Shown: positions 55,717 to 64,000 of the stretch, in pieces
Numbering within the stretch: the stretch's first letter is position 1
Layout of the letters: each line of letters begins with the position of its first letter
Source of the DNA: Actinoplanes teichomyceticus ATCC 31121
Lineage (GTDB): Bacteria > Actinomycetota > Actinomycetes > Mycobacteriales > Micromonosporaceae
Reading direction: 5' to 3'
Assembly: GCF_003711105.1 (NCBI RefSeq)
Contig: NZ_CP023865.1
Coordinates: 2,567,001 to 2,631,000, forward strand
DNA: 64,000 bases
The notes under the pieces: generated by a model
Database searches by the model: none
Told to the model about the DNA's origin: nothing
Seen by the model: only the letters and a program-made list of their open reading frames with translations
Position numbers and translations under genes: made by a program

Positions 55717-55834
55717 CCGCCGGCCACCCCGGCGACGGGGAGCCGAGCGAACGGTAGGAACGCCGAGCGTATTCCTCAGGTGACCGAGCCCAGGGTCGAT
55801 CGGGTGGGCAGTCGGGGCCAACCGTGGAGGAACG

Positions 55835-57394
55835 ATGCTCGGTCTGGAAAACATCGGCACGGCCAAGAGGCTGGGCATCATCGTCGCCACCGGCGCCGTC
55901 ACACTGGGCGGCCTGGCCGCGGTCACCCTCACCGGCCAGAACCGCCTGGCCGACCAGGCGTCGCTGGTCAGCCGCTTGCAGTGCGGCCAGGCCGCGCTGA
56001 ACCACCTGAACAACCGGCAGAGCGAGCTGAAGGTGGACGCCTACCGGGCGGCGCTCGGCCACGACGTCAGCCAGGACGTCACGGACGACGTGCGGTCCTC
56101 GGTGGAGGCGTCCGACGCGGTGCTCGCCTGCGGGCTGCCCGCCGCCATCACCGCCGAGTTCCGCGGCTACACCGGCGACTTCGACGAATTCAACCGGTTC
56201 ATCCAGGACTTCGTCGCCGCCGGTGTGGCGAACCCGGCGTCGGTGGCCGGGCGCACCGACGAGATCATCGAGATGAACAACAAGACCGACGACGAGCTGG
56301 ACGCGCTCACCGAGCTGGTCGAGAAGCAGGTCGCCGAGCAGCAGGCCGCGATGGACCGCACGGTCACGTCGACCCGCTGGACCGCGATCGTGGTCGCCGC
56401 GCTGGGCCTGGCCCTGCTCATCGGCATGGCGATCCCGATGGTGCGCTCCATCCTCGACCCGATCCGGCGGATCGGCCGGGTCATCGACGCGCTCGACCAC
56501 GGCGACCTGACCGTCCGCAGTGACATCACCAGCCGCGACGAGCTGGGCGTCATGGCCCGGAGCCTGGACCACACGCTGGACAACCTGCGCGGGTCGATGA
56601 TCACCATCGCCAAGGACTCCGACTCGCTGGCCACCGCGGCCACCGAGCTGGCCGCGATCTCCGGTGAGATCGCCGCGGCGGTGGACAACACCGACCGGCA
56701 GAGCAGCTCGGCCGCCACCGAGGCCGACGAGATCTCCCGCAACGTACAGAGCGTGGCGGCCGGCTCCGAGGAGATGGGCCTGTCGATCCGGGAGATCTCC
56801 CGCAACGCCGCCGACGCCGCCCAGGTGGCCTCGGTCGCCGTCGCCGAGGCGGCCCGCGCCACCGAGACCGTCCGCCAGCTCGGCGAGTCGTCGGCCGAGA
56901 TCGGCAACGTGATCAAGCTGATCACCAGCATCGCCGAGCAGACCAACCTGCTCGCGCTCAACGCCACCATCGAGGCGGCGCGTGCCGGCGACGCCGGCAA
57001 GGGCTTCGCCGTGGTCGCCAGCGAGGTCAAGGACCTGGCGCAGGAGACCGCCCGGGCCACCGAGGACATCGGCGCCCGGGTCACCGCGATCCAGCAGGAC
57101 ACCAGCGGCGCGGTCGAGGTGATCAACCGGATCTCCGAGGTCATCGCGCAGATCAACGACTTCCAGACGACCATCGCCTCGGCGGTGGAGGAGCAGACCG
57201 CCACCACCGGCGAGATGAGCCGCAGCATCGGCGAGGTGGCCGCCGGCTCCAGCCGGATCGCCGCGAACATCAACGACGTCTCGACGGCCAGCCAGGCCAC
57301 GGTCAGCGGGGTCAACCAGACCCGGGAGGCCAGCGAGGAGGTCTCCCGCACCGCCGAGGAGCTGCGCGGCCTGGTGGGCGGATTCACGTTCTGA
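55835..57394 (+). CDS. Methyl-accepting chemotaxis protein
   Basis: A 519-residue chemoreceptor: helix 1 (about 11-34, IIVATGAVTLGGLAAVTLTG), a helical outer domain (about 35-180), helix 2 (about 185-207, TAIVVAALGLALLIGMAIPMV), HAMP (VRSILDPIRRIGRVIDALDHGDLTVRS) and the signalling domain with [24 protein letters not shown] and [34 protein letters not shown] precedes the ATG. A hairpin follows the stop by 12 bases. Third receptor of the window; the ligand is unknown. Confidence 0.93.
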   Translation: MLGLENIGTAKRLGIIVATGAVTLGGLAAVTLTGQNRLADQASLVSRLQCGQAALNHLNNRQSELKVDAYRAALGHDVSQDVTDDVRSSVEASDAVLACGLPAAITAEFRGYTGDFDEFNRFIQDFVAAGVANPASVAGRTDEIIEMNNKTDDELDALTELVEKQVAEQQAAMDRTVTSTRWTAIVVAALGLALLIGMAIPMVRSILDPIRRIGRVIDALDHGDLTVRSDITSRDELGVMARSLDHTLDNLRGSMITIAKDSDSLATAATELAAISGEIAAAVDNTDRQSSSAATEADEISRNVQSVAAGSEEMGLSIREISRNAADAAQVASVAVAEAARATETVRQLGESSAEIGNVIKLITSIAEQTNLLALNATIEAARAGDAGKGFAVVASEVKDLAQETARATEDIGARVTAIQQDTSGAVEVINRISEVIAQINDFQTTIASAVEEQTATTGEMSRSIGEVAAGSSRIAANINDVSTASQATVSGVNQTREASEEVSRTAEELRGLVGGFTF

Positions 57395-57405
57395 TCGGTA
57401 CGCCG

Positions 57406-57435
57406 GGAGGCCGCTCGCCAGCGCGAGCGGCCTCC
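57406..57435. terminator. 13-bp perfect hairpin after the chemoreceptor gene
   Basis: GGAGGCCGCTCGC and GCGAGCGGCCTCC pair perfectly around a CAGC loop, 12 bases after the stop codon. No T-run. The next gene is convergent, so it may serve both directions. The remaining bases to 57697 show no gene; a GATGAT-TC-ATCATC palindrome lies at 57512-57525. Confidence 0.75.
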
Positions 57436-57697
57436 GCTCACGTCCGCGCCCGCCCCGGCGGTTCACCACGCCCGCCTTCGCCGCGGTGGCCGCGGTTCCG
57501 CCCGGCCGCGCGATGATTCATCATCTGACGTTCCGGTCGGCGTGCGTGCCGTTCCGCCCGCGGACGCGTTGATCCCTCCGTCCCCCCGCTGCGCGCCCGC
57601 GCAGTCGCCGCGGCCCGCCGGCCGCGGTCGGACGCCGCCCAGTCGGGTCGGTCCGGCAAACGGTCCGGCTGGGCGGCCCCCACCGGTTCGCCGCCGG

Positions 57698-58780
57698 TCA
57701 GGACCAGGACCGCAGGATCTCCGGTACGGTCGCGGCCCGGCTCGGCCGCGGCACGCTTGCCGGCGTACGCCCGAAGCGCGGCGCCGGCGCCGGCTGGAGT
57801 TGCCCGCCCACCTCGACGAACGCCGACCGCGCCCGGTTGTGCGGATGCTCCGGCGCCTCCGCCGGGGCCAGCACCGGGCTGACGCAGGCGTCCAGACCGG
57901 CGAAGATCTCCGCCCACTCGTCGCGCGTGCGGCTGCCGAACCGCTCGGCGAAGACCTGCCGCAGCCGGGGCCACGACCGGTGGTCGTACTGCGCGGGCAG
58001 GTCCGGGTCGCCGTCCAGGCCCAGGCCGGTGAGCAGCGCGGCGTAGAACTGCGGTTCGAGGGCGCCGACCGCGACGTGTCCGCCGTCCGCGGTGCGGTAC
58101 GTGTCGTAGAACGGCGCCCCGCCGTCGAGCAGGTTCTCGCCGCGAGCGCCGGTCCACCGGCCGGCCCCGATCATGCCGTGCAGGAACGCGGTGAGCAGCG
58201 CCGACCCGTCCACCATCGCGGCGTCGACGACCTGGCCGCGCCCGGAGCGCCCGCGTTCCACCAGCGCGGCGAGCACCCCGACGGCCAGCAGCATGCCGCC
58301 CCCGGCGAAGTCGGCGAGCAGGTTGATCGGCGCGTGCGGCCGCTGACCGGGCCGGCCCAGCGGGTCCAGCGCGCCGGCGACCGCCAGGTAGTCGATGTCG
58401 TGCCCGGCCGCGGCGGCCAGCGGGCCGTCCTGCCCCCAGCCGGTGATCCGGGCGTAGATCAGGCCCGGGTTGAGCTCGGCGCACCGCCGCGGGCCGAAGC
58501 CGAGGCGCTCGGCCACTCCCGGCCGGTAGCCCTCGACCAGCACGTCCGCCCGCTCGGCGAGGCGCAGCAGGTCGGCCACCCCGGCCTCGGACTTCAGGTC
58601 CAGGGTGACCGTGCGGCGGCCGCGTTGCAGCGGCCCGTCCGGCGGGACGAGCGGCCCGGCGCCGCCCGGCCGGTCCACCAGCACCACATCGGCGCCCAGG
58701 TCGGCGAGCACCATGCAGCCGAACGGGCCGGGCGCCAGTCCGGCCAGCTCGACCACGCGGATCCCGGTCAGGGCGGTCAT
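57698..58780 (-). CDS. CaiB/BaiF CoA-transferase, alpha-methylacyl-CoA racemase type
   Basis: A 360-residue family III CoA-transferase fold protein. The length, LAGLAPGPFGCMVLADLGADVVLVDRPGG, RGRRTVTLDLKSEAG, LVEGYRPGVAERLGFGP, ITGWGQDGPLAAAAGHDIDYLAVAGAL and DAAMVDGSALL match alpha-methylacyl-CoA racemases (AMACR/Mcr), which invert the 2-methyl centre of branched acyl-CoAs so that they can enter beta-oxidation. The start MTALTGIRVVEL follows fadB by 13 bases. Last gene of the minus-strand acyl-CoA operon, consistent with degradation of methyl-branched or sterol side chains. Confidence 0.9.
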   Translation of the reverse strand: MTALTGIRVVELAGLAPGPFGCMVLADLGADVVLVDRPGGAGPLVPPDGPLQRGRRTVTLDLKSEAGVADLLRLAERADVLVEGYRPGVAERLGFGPRRCAELNPGLIYARITGWGQDGPLAAAAGHDIDYLAVAGALDPLGRPGQRPHAPINLLADFAGGGMLLAVGVLAALVERGRSGRGQVVDAAMVDGSALLTAFLHGMIGAGRWTGARGENLLDGGAPFYDTYRTADGGHVAVGALEPQFYAALLTGLGLDGDPDLPAQYDHRSWPRLRQVFAERFGSRTRDEWAEIFAGLDACVSPVLAPAEAPEHPHNRARSAFVEVGGQLQPAPAPRFGRTPASVPRPSRAATVPEILRSWS

Positions 58781-58793
58781 CTCGGCGCCCTTG

Positions 58794-60818
58794 CTAGACC
58801 GGGGCGAACCGGTCGCCGTACCGGGCGGCCAGCTCGGCGGCGCGGCCGCGGAAATCCGGATGCTGCTCGGCGTACCGGAGCACCCCGCCGGTCCAGGCGG
58901 GGAAGCCGATGCCGAGGATCGAGCCGATGTTGCCGTCCGCGTCGGTGCGCAGCACACCCTCCGCACGGCAGCGCAGCGCGTCCAGCGCCTCGCTGAACAG
59001 CAGCCGTTCCTGCAGGTCGCCGAGGGGCACCGCGCGACCCTCGGCGGTGGCCAGCCCGGCCAGCCCGTTCCACAGCCTGCCCCGCCGGCCGTCGGCGTAG
59101 GTGTAGAAGCCGCGGCCGGACGAGCGCCCGGGCCGGTCGTGCTCCGTCAGCATCCGCTCGACCAGGGCGTGCGCCCGGCCCGCGGTCACGCCGGCCGCCC
59201 GGTACGCCAGGTGGATCCTGCGGATCAGGGTCAGCGTCACCTCGTCGGCCAGCGCCAGCGGACCGGTCGGGTACCCGGCCTGCAGCGCGGCCTGCTCGAC
59301 CGACGCGGCCGGCACCCCCTCGGCCACCATGCCGATCGCCTCGTCGATGAACCGGCCGATCACCCGGCTGGTGAAGAAGCCGCGCCCGTCGTTGACCACG
59401 ATCGGGGTCTTGCCGATCCGCCGCCCCAGGTCGAACGCCCGGGCGACGGCGGCGTCGCCGGTCTGGCCGCCGGCCACGATCTCCAGCAGCGGCATCCGGC
59501 CGACCGGCGAGAAGAAATGCATGCCGAGGAAGTCGGCGGGCCGGCTCACGCCCTGCGCCAGGCCGGTGATCGGCAGTGTGGAGGTGTTCGAGGTGAGCAG
59601 CGCGCCGGGCGCCAGAACCTGCTCCACCTCGGCGAACACCCGCTGCTTGAGCTGCGGGTCCTCGAACACCGCCTCGATCACCACGTCGCAGCCGCGCAGG
59701 TCGGCGACGTCCGCGGTGGGGGTGATCCGGGCCAGCACGGCCGGGTCGCCCTCGGCGACGGCGCGGGCCGCGGCCTCCGGCGAGACGTCCTTGACCACGA
59801 CGTCGAGACCGGCCCGGGCGCAGGCGTACGCGATCCCGGCGCCCATCATCCCGGCGCCCAGCACCGCGACCCGCCGGGCCGGCTCCACCTGCACGTCCGG
59901 CCGGGCCGCGCCGCCGTTGACCGCGCGCATGTCGAAGAAGAACGCGCCGATCATGTTCTTCGCGATCTGCCCGGTGAGCAGCGTGATCAGCCGGCGGGTC
60001 TCGATGGTGAACGCGGTTTCCAGGTCCACCTGGGCGCCCTCCACCGCGGTCGCCAGGATCGCCTCGGGCGCCGGCATCCGGTTGCCCTTGAGCTGCTTGC
60101 GCAGCGTGGCCGGGAACGCCGGCAGCTGCGCGGCCAGCTCCGGGGTGGCCGGGGTGCCGCCGGGCATCCGATACCCGGGCCGGTCCCACGGCTGCGCCGC
60201 GTCCGGGTGTGCCGCGATCCAGTCCCGCGCCCGGGCCAGCATCTCCCTCGGCGTGGCGACGACCTCGTCCACCAGCCCGGCGTCACGGGCCGCGGCCGGC
60301 CGGAGCCGCTTGCCGGTGAGCAGCCAGGTGGTCAGCGCCGGGGCCAGCCCGAGCATCCGTACGGTCCGGGTCACCCCGCCCGCGCCGGGCAGCAGCCCGA
60401 GAGTCACCTCCGGGAACCCGAGCCGGCTGTCCGGGGCGTCGCACGCGATCCGGTGGTGGCAGGCCAGCGCGATCTCCAGGCCGCCGCCCAGCGCCGCCCC
60501 GTTGATCGCCGCGACCACCGGCCGGCCGTACGTCTCCAGCCGGCGCAGGTCCCGCTTGATCGTGCCGAGCAGCTCGAACAGGGCGGGCGCGTCCTCGCGC
60601 CGGGCCCGGCTCATCGTCGGCAGGTCGCCGCCGGCGAAGAAGGTGCTCTTGGCGCTCGTCACGATCACGCCGGCGACCTGCTCGCGTTCGGCCTCCAGCC
60701 GGTCCAGCGCGGCGGTCATCGCGGCCACGTACCGGGCATTCATCGTGTTCGCCGCTTGATCCGGGTCGTTCATCGTCAGCGTGACGATGCCGGCGGCGTC
60801 CCGGGTGTACTCGATCAT
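58794..60818 (-). CDS. fadB: Enoyl-CoA hydratase / 3-hydroxyacyl-CoA dehydrogenase fusion
   Basis: A 674-residue trifunctional-type alpha subunit. Crotonase domain (1-190): [19 protein letters not shown] and [15 protein letters not shown] with the two Glu (115, 137) used for hydration. NAD domain (about 315-490): [65 protein letters not shown]-terminal dehydrogenase domain: [12 protein letters not shown] and the closing [19 protein letters not shown]. Catalyses steps 2 and 3 of beta-oxidation and probably forms a complex with the thiolase encoded just upstream (4-base overlap). Confidence 0.94.
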   Translation of the reverse strand: MIEYTRDAAGIVTLTMNDPDQAANTMNARYVAAMTAALDRLEAEREQVAGVIVTSAKSTFFAGGDLPTMSRARREDAPALFELLGTIKRDLRRLETYGRPVVAAINGAALGGGLEIALACHHRIACDAPDSRLGFPEVTLGLLPGAGGVTRTVRMLGLAPALTTWLLTGKRLRPAAARDAGLVDEVVATPREMLARARDWIAAHPDAAQPWDRPGYRMPGGTPATPELAAQLPAFPATLRKQLKGNRMPAPEAILATAVEGAQVDLETAFTIETRRLITLLTGQIAKNMIGAFFFDMRAVNGGAARPDVQVEPARRVAVLGAGMMGAGIAYACARAGLDVVVKDVSPEAAARAVAEGDPAVLARITPTADVADLRGCDVVIEAVFEDPQLKQRVFAEVEQVLAPGALLTSNTSTLPITGLAQGVSRPADFLGMHFFSPVGRMPLLEIVAGGQTGDAAVARAFDLGRRIGKTPIVVNDGRGFFTSRVIGRFIDEAIGMVAEGVPAASVEQAALQAGYPTGPLALADEVTLTLIRRIHLAYRAAGVTAGRAHALVERMLTEHDRPGRSSGRGFYTYADGRRGRLWNGLAGLATAEGRAVPLGDLQERLLFSEALDALRCRAEGVLRTDADGNIGSILGIGFPAWTGGVLRYAEQHPDFRGRAAELAARYGDRFAPV

Positions 60819-62044
60819 CGGGTGAACTCCTGAACGCGCTCGATGACGGTGGCGACGCCCATGCCGCCGCCGATGCAGAGGGTGACCACGGCCCGGTGCA
60901 GGTCACGCCGCTCCAGCTCGTCGACCACCGTGCCGACCAGCATCGCGCCGGTGGCCCCGAGCGGGTGGCCCAGGGCGATCGCGCCGCCGTTCACGTTCAC
61001 CCGCTCCGGGTCCAGGCGCAGGTCACGCAGGTACTTGAGGACCACCGCGGCGAACGCCTCGTTGATCTCGAACAGGTCGATGTCGGCCGTGGTGAGGCCG
61101 GCCACGTCGAGCGCCTTGCGGGTTGCCGGGGTGGGGCCGGTCAGCATCAGGGTGGGGTCCGCGCCGCTCACCGCGGCCGCGACGATCCGGGCGCGCGGGG
61201 TGAGGCCGAGCTCCCGGCCGACCCGCTCCGAGCCGATCAGCACCAGCGCCGCGCCGTCCACGATGCCGGACGAGTTGCCCGCGTGGTGCACGTGGTCGAT
61301 CGCCTCCAGCCAGTGGTATTTCTGCAGCGCCACCGCGTCGAATCCGGCCTGCTCGCCGATCCCGGCGAAGGACGGCTTGAGCTTGGCCAGACCGGCCCGG
61401 GTGGTGTCCGGCCGCGGGTGCTCGTCGACGGTCAGCACGTCCAGGCCGTTCGGGTCGCGGACCGGCACGATCGAGCGGGCGAACGCGCCGCGCGCCTGCG
61501 CCTTGGCGGCCCGCTCCTGCGAGCGCAGGGCGTAGGAGTCGACGTCGTCGCGGGTGAAGCCCTCCAGCGTGGCGATCAGGTCGGCGCTGATGCCCTGCGG
61601 GACGAAGCTGGTGGCGAACGCCGTCTCCGGGTCGGTGAACCATGCGCCGCCGTCGGAGCCCATCGGGTTGCGCGACATCGACTCCACCCCGCCGGCCAGG
61701 ATCAGGTGCTCCCAGCCGGAGCGGATCCGGGCCGCGGCCTGGTTGACCGCCTCCAGCCCGGAGGCGCAGAAGCGGTTGAGCTGCACCCCGCCGGTGGTGT
61801 CCGGCAGCCCGGCGACCAGGGCGGCGGTGCGGGCCAGGTCACCGCCCTGCTCGCCGACCGGGGTGACGATGCCCAGCACCAGGTCGTCGATCCGGGTCGC
61901 CGCCAGGCCGGGGGACCGTTCCCGTACGGCGTCGATCAGGCCGGTGACCAGCGTGACCGGCTTCGTGCCGTGCAGCGCGCCGGTGTCCTTGCCGCGCCCG
62001 CGCGGGGTACGCACCGCGTCGTAGATGTAGGCCTCAGAGGGCAC
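60815..62044 (-). CDS. fadA: Acetyl-CoA C-acyltransferase (thiolase)
   Basis: A 409-residue degradative thiolase for the last step of beta-oxidation. The nucleophile Cys lies in [18 protein letters not shown] (about 84-101); [30 protein letters not shown] (His) and the C-terminal CIGGGMGVA (second Cys) complete the active site. Its 5' end overlaps the 3' end of the decayed acyl-CoA dehydrogenase by 11 bases, a trace of an original fadE-fadA-fadB order. Confidence 0.94.
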   Translation of the reverse strand: MPSEAYIYDAVRTPRGRGKDTGALHGTKPVTLVTGLIDAVRERSPGLAATRIDDLVLGIVTPVGEQGGDLARTAALVAGLPDTTGGVQLNRFCASGLEAVNQAAARIRSGWEHLILAGGVESMSRNPMGSDGGAWFTDPETAFATSFVPQGISADLIATLEGFTRDDVDSYALRSQERAAKAQARGAFARSIVPVRDPNGLDVLTVDEHPRPDTTRAGLAKLKPSFAGIGEQAGFDAVALQKYHWLEAIDHVHHAGNSSGIVDGAALVLIGSERVGRELGLTPRARIVAAAVSGADPTLMLTGPTPATRKALDVAGLTTADIDLFEINEAFAAVVLKYLRDLRLDPERVNVNGGAIALGHPLGATGAMLVGTVVDELERRDLHRAVVTLCIGGGMGVATVIERVQEFTR

Positions 62045-62441
62045 GGGCGATCAGCTCCTTCATGATCTCGTCGGTGCCGTCGTAGATCTTGTGCACCCGG
62101 GCGTCGGCGTACATCCGGGCGATCGGGTGCTCGGTGGTGCAGCCGTACCCGCCGAAGATCTGCAGGCACCGGTCGACGATCTCGCACTGGCCCTCGGTCA
62201 GGTACGGCTTTGGCCATCGCGGCGGTCGCCATGTCCAGTTCACCGCGAGTGTGCCGGACGATGCAATCGTCGGAGCAAGACCCGGCCGGTCCTGCCGCGT
62301 CAGCTGGTGGAAGCCGACCCGGGTGGTCCGGACCGCCCGGGTCCGGATCGCGTGCACGTCGGCGCCGCCGTCCGGCTCGGTCATCGCGATCGCGCCGATC
62401 GGCTCGCCGCGGCACAGCCCGGGCAGCCGGCGCCGCTTCTG
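62034..62441 (-). pseudogene. fadE: Decayed acyl-CoA dehydrogenase (fadE) remnant
   Basis: Two separated pieces of an acyl-CoA dehydrogenase survive. One (62360-62441) reads PQKRRRLPGLCRGEPIGAIAMTEPDGG, the start of the middle beta domain. The other reads DDCIVRHTRGELDMATAAMAK in one frame and then, one frame over, PYLTEGQCEIVDRCLQIFGGYGCTTEHPIARMY to ARAL, the normal C-terminus. The frame change needs only one extra base in an A-run (plus strand TTT, 62209-62211). The N-terminal third and roughly 150-190 central residues are missing. The gene cannot make a working enzyme. Confidence 0.85.
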
Positions 62442-62539
62442 CGGTCGGGCGTGCGCCACGGCTCGGCGTAGCCGCCCAGTCCGGGGCGTCGGCATCGGTA
62501 CACCTTCGAGCACTGTTGGCGATGTGTCAACAAGCCGAC

Positions 62540-62559
62540 GATGAAAGCCCGGATTCATC
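62540..62559. promoter_or_regulatory. GATGAA-N8-TTCATC inverted repeat upstream of tetR
   Basis: Perfect 6-base arms with an 8-base spacer (20 bases in all) between the fadE remnant and the TetR-family gene. Size and placement suit a TetR-type operator for the divergent acyl-CoA operon and the regulator itself. Confidence 0.5.
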
Positions 62560-62666
62560 TTTTCTCGCGATGGGCCGCGCTGCCGGGTCGTTTCGTCACC
62601 ATCCGCGGGTCGATGCCGGGCCGGATCCCGACGGTTGACGGATCGACGTGCCGTAAGGTCACCGCT

Positions 62667-63431
62667 GTGTCGACAGGGAGGCCGCCCGGCCACGCCACCG
62701 GCGGAGCCGCTCGCGGATCCGCCGGGACTGCGGTGACGGGGCAGTCCAGCTCATCGCCGGGGGCGCGCGTCGCCGGTATGGCGGCCGGGAACGGCCAGCA
62801 GAACCGGTCATCGACCGGCCGGGCCGCGCCCGCTGCAGTCCATCGCCGCCGGCGGCTGGAACCGGACGCCCGGCGCGAGCAGATCATGTCGGTGGCGGTG
62901 CGGCTGTTCGGCGAGCGGCCGTACGCCGACGTCTCCACCACCGACGTGGCCCGCGCCTCCGGAGTGGCCCGCGGGCTGGTCAACCACTACTTCGGGACCA
63001 AGAAGGAGCTCTACCTGGAGGTGGTCCGGGTGATGCTGACCGTGCCGGGGGTGGCTCTGGAGCGCCTGCCGCGGGGCGCCCCGGCGCAGCGGGTGGACGC
63101 CATCGTCACCTGGTTCCTCGACGTGGTGTCCCGGCACAGCACGTCCTGGCTGGCCGCGATCACGGCCGGCGGGATGGCCGGGGACGGCGACGTGGACCGG
63201 GTCATCGCCGAGGCGATCGACGTGGCCGCCGACAGCGTGCTGGCCGCCGTCGGGCCGGCCGGGCGCCCCGACGAGGCGTTGCGCGGGATGGCCCGGTCGT
63301 ACGTGGGGCTGGCCACCTGCACCGCGCGGGAGTGGCTGCAGCGGGGCGCGCTGACCCGTGAGCAGGTGCACACCCTGCTCACCACCACCCTGCTGACCAT
63401 GGTCGAGAAGGTGTTCCCGCGGGCCACCTGA
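62667..63431 (+). CDS. TetR-family transcriptional regulator
   Basis: A regulator of 254 residues if started at GTG 62667, where TAAGGT (62654-62659) ends 7 bases upstream as a leaderless -10. The helix-turn-helix (about 70-115) reads RREQIMSVAVRLFGERPYADVSTTDVARASGVARGLVNHYFGTKKELYLEVV; the remainder is a helical ligand-binding domain. The first 65 residues are Gly/Ser/Ala-rich and may be partly untranslated (alternative ATG 62778). Divergent from the fatty-acid operon, it probably responds to an acyl-CoA. Confidence 0.87.
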   Translation: MSTGRPPGHATGGAARGSAGTAVTGQSSSSPGARVAGMAAGNGQQNRSSTGRAAPAAVHRRRRLEPDARREQIMSVAVRLFGERPYADVSTTDVARASGVARGLVNHYFGTKKELYLEVVRVMLTVPGVALERLPRGAPAQRVDAIVTWFLDVVSRHSTSWLAAITAGGMAGDGDVDRVIAEAIDVAADSVLAAVGPAGRPDEALRGMARSYVGLATCTAREWLQRGALTREQVHTLLTTTLLTMVEKVFPRAT

Positions 63432-63543
63432 ACCCTGGCGGCGCGCCGTCGGCCGGTGCTGGTCCCCCGGAGGCGGTGTGCCGGAACTTCCGCCGGAGTG
63501 AAGAGGGCTGGACAACCCCGCCACCCCGGAGCAGCGTCAGATC

Positions 63544-64000
63544 ATGGCTGACTACCGGCAGACCTACCAGCGCAGCATCAGTGATCCCGAGGGCTTCTGG
63601 CGGGACGCCGCGACCGGCGTCTCCTGGCACGTCCCGCCCACCCGGATCCTCGACGACAGCGAGGCCCCGATCTTCCGCTGGTTCCCCGGCGCCGAGCTGA
63701 ACACCTGCTACAACGCCCTGGACCGGCATGTCGACGGCGGGCGCGCCGAGCAGCCCGCGCTGATCCACGACAGTCCGGTCACCGGGGTCACCCGCACCTA
63801 CTCGTACCGTGAGCTGCGGGACCGGGTCGCGGTCTTCGCCGGTGCGCTGCGCCGGCTCGGGGTGGCGCGCGGCGACCGGGTGGTGATCTACATGGCGATG
63901 GTCCCGGAGACGGTGATCGCGATGCTGGCCTGCGCCCGGCTCGGCGCGGTGCACTCGGTGGTCTTCGGTGGGTTCGGCGCGCGCGAGCTGGCCGCCCGGA
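63544..64000 (+). CDS. Propionyl-CoA/acetyl-CoA synthetase, 5' part (runs off window)
   Basis: First 152 codons of an acyl-CoA synthetase of the AMP-forming acetate/propionate type: MADYRQTYQRSISDPEGFWRD, the ACS N-terminal cap (FRWFPGAELNTCYNALDRHVDGGRAEQPALIHDSPVTG) and the start of the AMP-binding domain (TYSYRELRDRVAVFAGALRRLGVARGDRVVIYMAMVPETVIAMLACARLGAVHSVVFGGF). The NTCYNALDRHV...IHDSPVTG wording is closest to propionyl-CoA synthetase PrpE. It lies on the same strand as tetR and would activate short acids from odd-chain or branched-chain oxidation by the neighbouring operon. Confidence 0.9.
   Translation, partial: MADYRQTYQRSISDPEGFWRDAATGVSWHVPPTRILDDSEAPIFRWFPGAELNTCYNALDRHVDGGRAEQPALIHDSPVTGVTRTYSYRELRDRVAVFAGALRRLGVARGDRVVIYMAMVPETVIAMLACARLGAVHSVVFGGFGARELAAR

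Overview
The window is GC-rich DNA (roughly 70% or more by eye) with actinobacterial gene style: many GTG starts, 4-base ATGA/GTGA overlaps, F420-type (LLM) oxidoreductases, a DevR/DevS pair, a Ser/Thr kinase with an extracellular domain, and Holin-X/DUF3618 membrane proteins. Three methyl-accepting chemotaxis proteins suggest a lineage with a motile stage. An Actinoplanes-like member of the Micromonosporaceae fits best, but this is inference from gene content. No rRNA, tRNA, transposase, integrase or CRISPR array is visible.

Layout. 1-2.3 kb: 3' part of a phosphoketolase gene with a strong terminator, then a peptidoglycan-binding protein. 2.4-5.1 kb: an ECF-type nickel/cobalt transporter operon (cbiM, PDGLE protein, cbiQ, cbiO) behind a Nur-like box. 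5.2-8.7 kb: a DosR-type module, i.e. an Acg-family nitroreductase, a DevS-like GAF kinase that keeps the haem-ligand His, a divergent devR, and two DosR-like boxes. 8.9-15.4 kb: a signalling cluster with a receiver-PAS-GAF-kinase, an RsbW-like ATPase plus STAS protein, a chemoreceptor, a GAF kinase and an Hpt protein. 15.9-22.3 kb: Holin-X protein, a very long low-complexity DUF3618 protein with tandem repeats, an inositol-monophosphatase-like protein with altered metal ligands, and a PknB-type kinase.

22.8-34.7 kb: a polyamine module (potA-potD-potB-potC, a class III aminotransferase, an aminobutyraldehyde-type dehydrogenase, gabT, an Lrp regulator). Together these could take up putrescine and convert it through GABA to succinic semialdehyde. 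It is interrupted by a secreted GH3 glycosidase and a lone receiver protein. 34.9-41.7 kb: a xylo-oligosaccharide-type cluster (intracellular GH3, divergent binding protein and two permeases, LacI regulator) with repeated CGAAA-N-TTYCG operator candidates. 42.4-49.9 kb: an LLM oxidoreductase, then the most distinctive locus of the window: six tail-overlapping genes, ROK regulator - ABC permease - ATPase - binding protein - Cys-type sulfatase - formylglycine-generating enzyme. This looks like a self-contained system for importing and desulfating one organosulfate.

50-57.4 kb: two more chemoreceptors around a P1 peptidase, an LLM oxidoreductase, a DUF427 protein, a QorB-like reductase divergent from an HxlR regulator, and a UBP zinc-finger protein. 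57.7-62.4 kb (minus strand): a fatty-acid/acyl-CoA operon (fadA, fadB, an AMACR-type CoA-transferase) preceded by a decayed acyl-CoA dehydrogenase remnant. 62.7-64 kb: a TetR regulator and the 5' part of a propionyl/acetyl-CoA synthetase gene that runs off the window.
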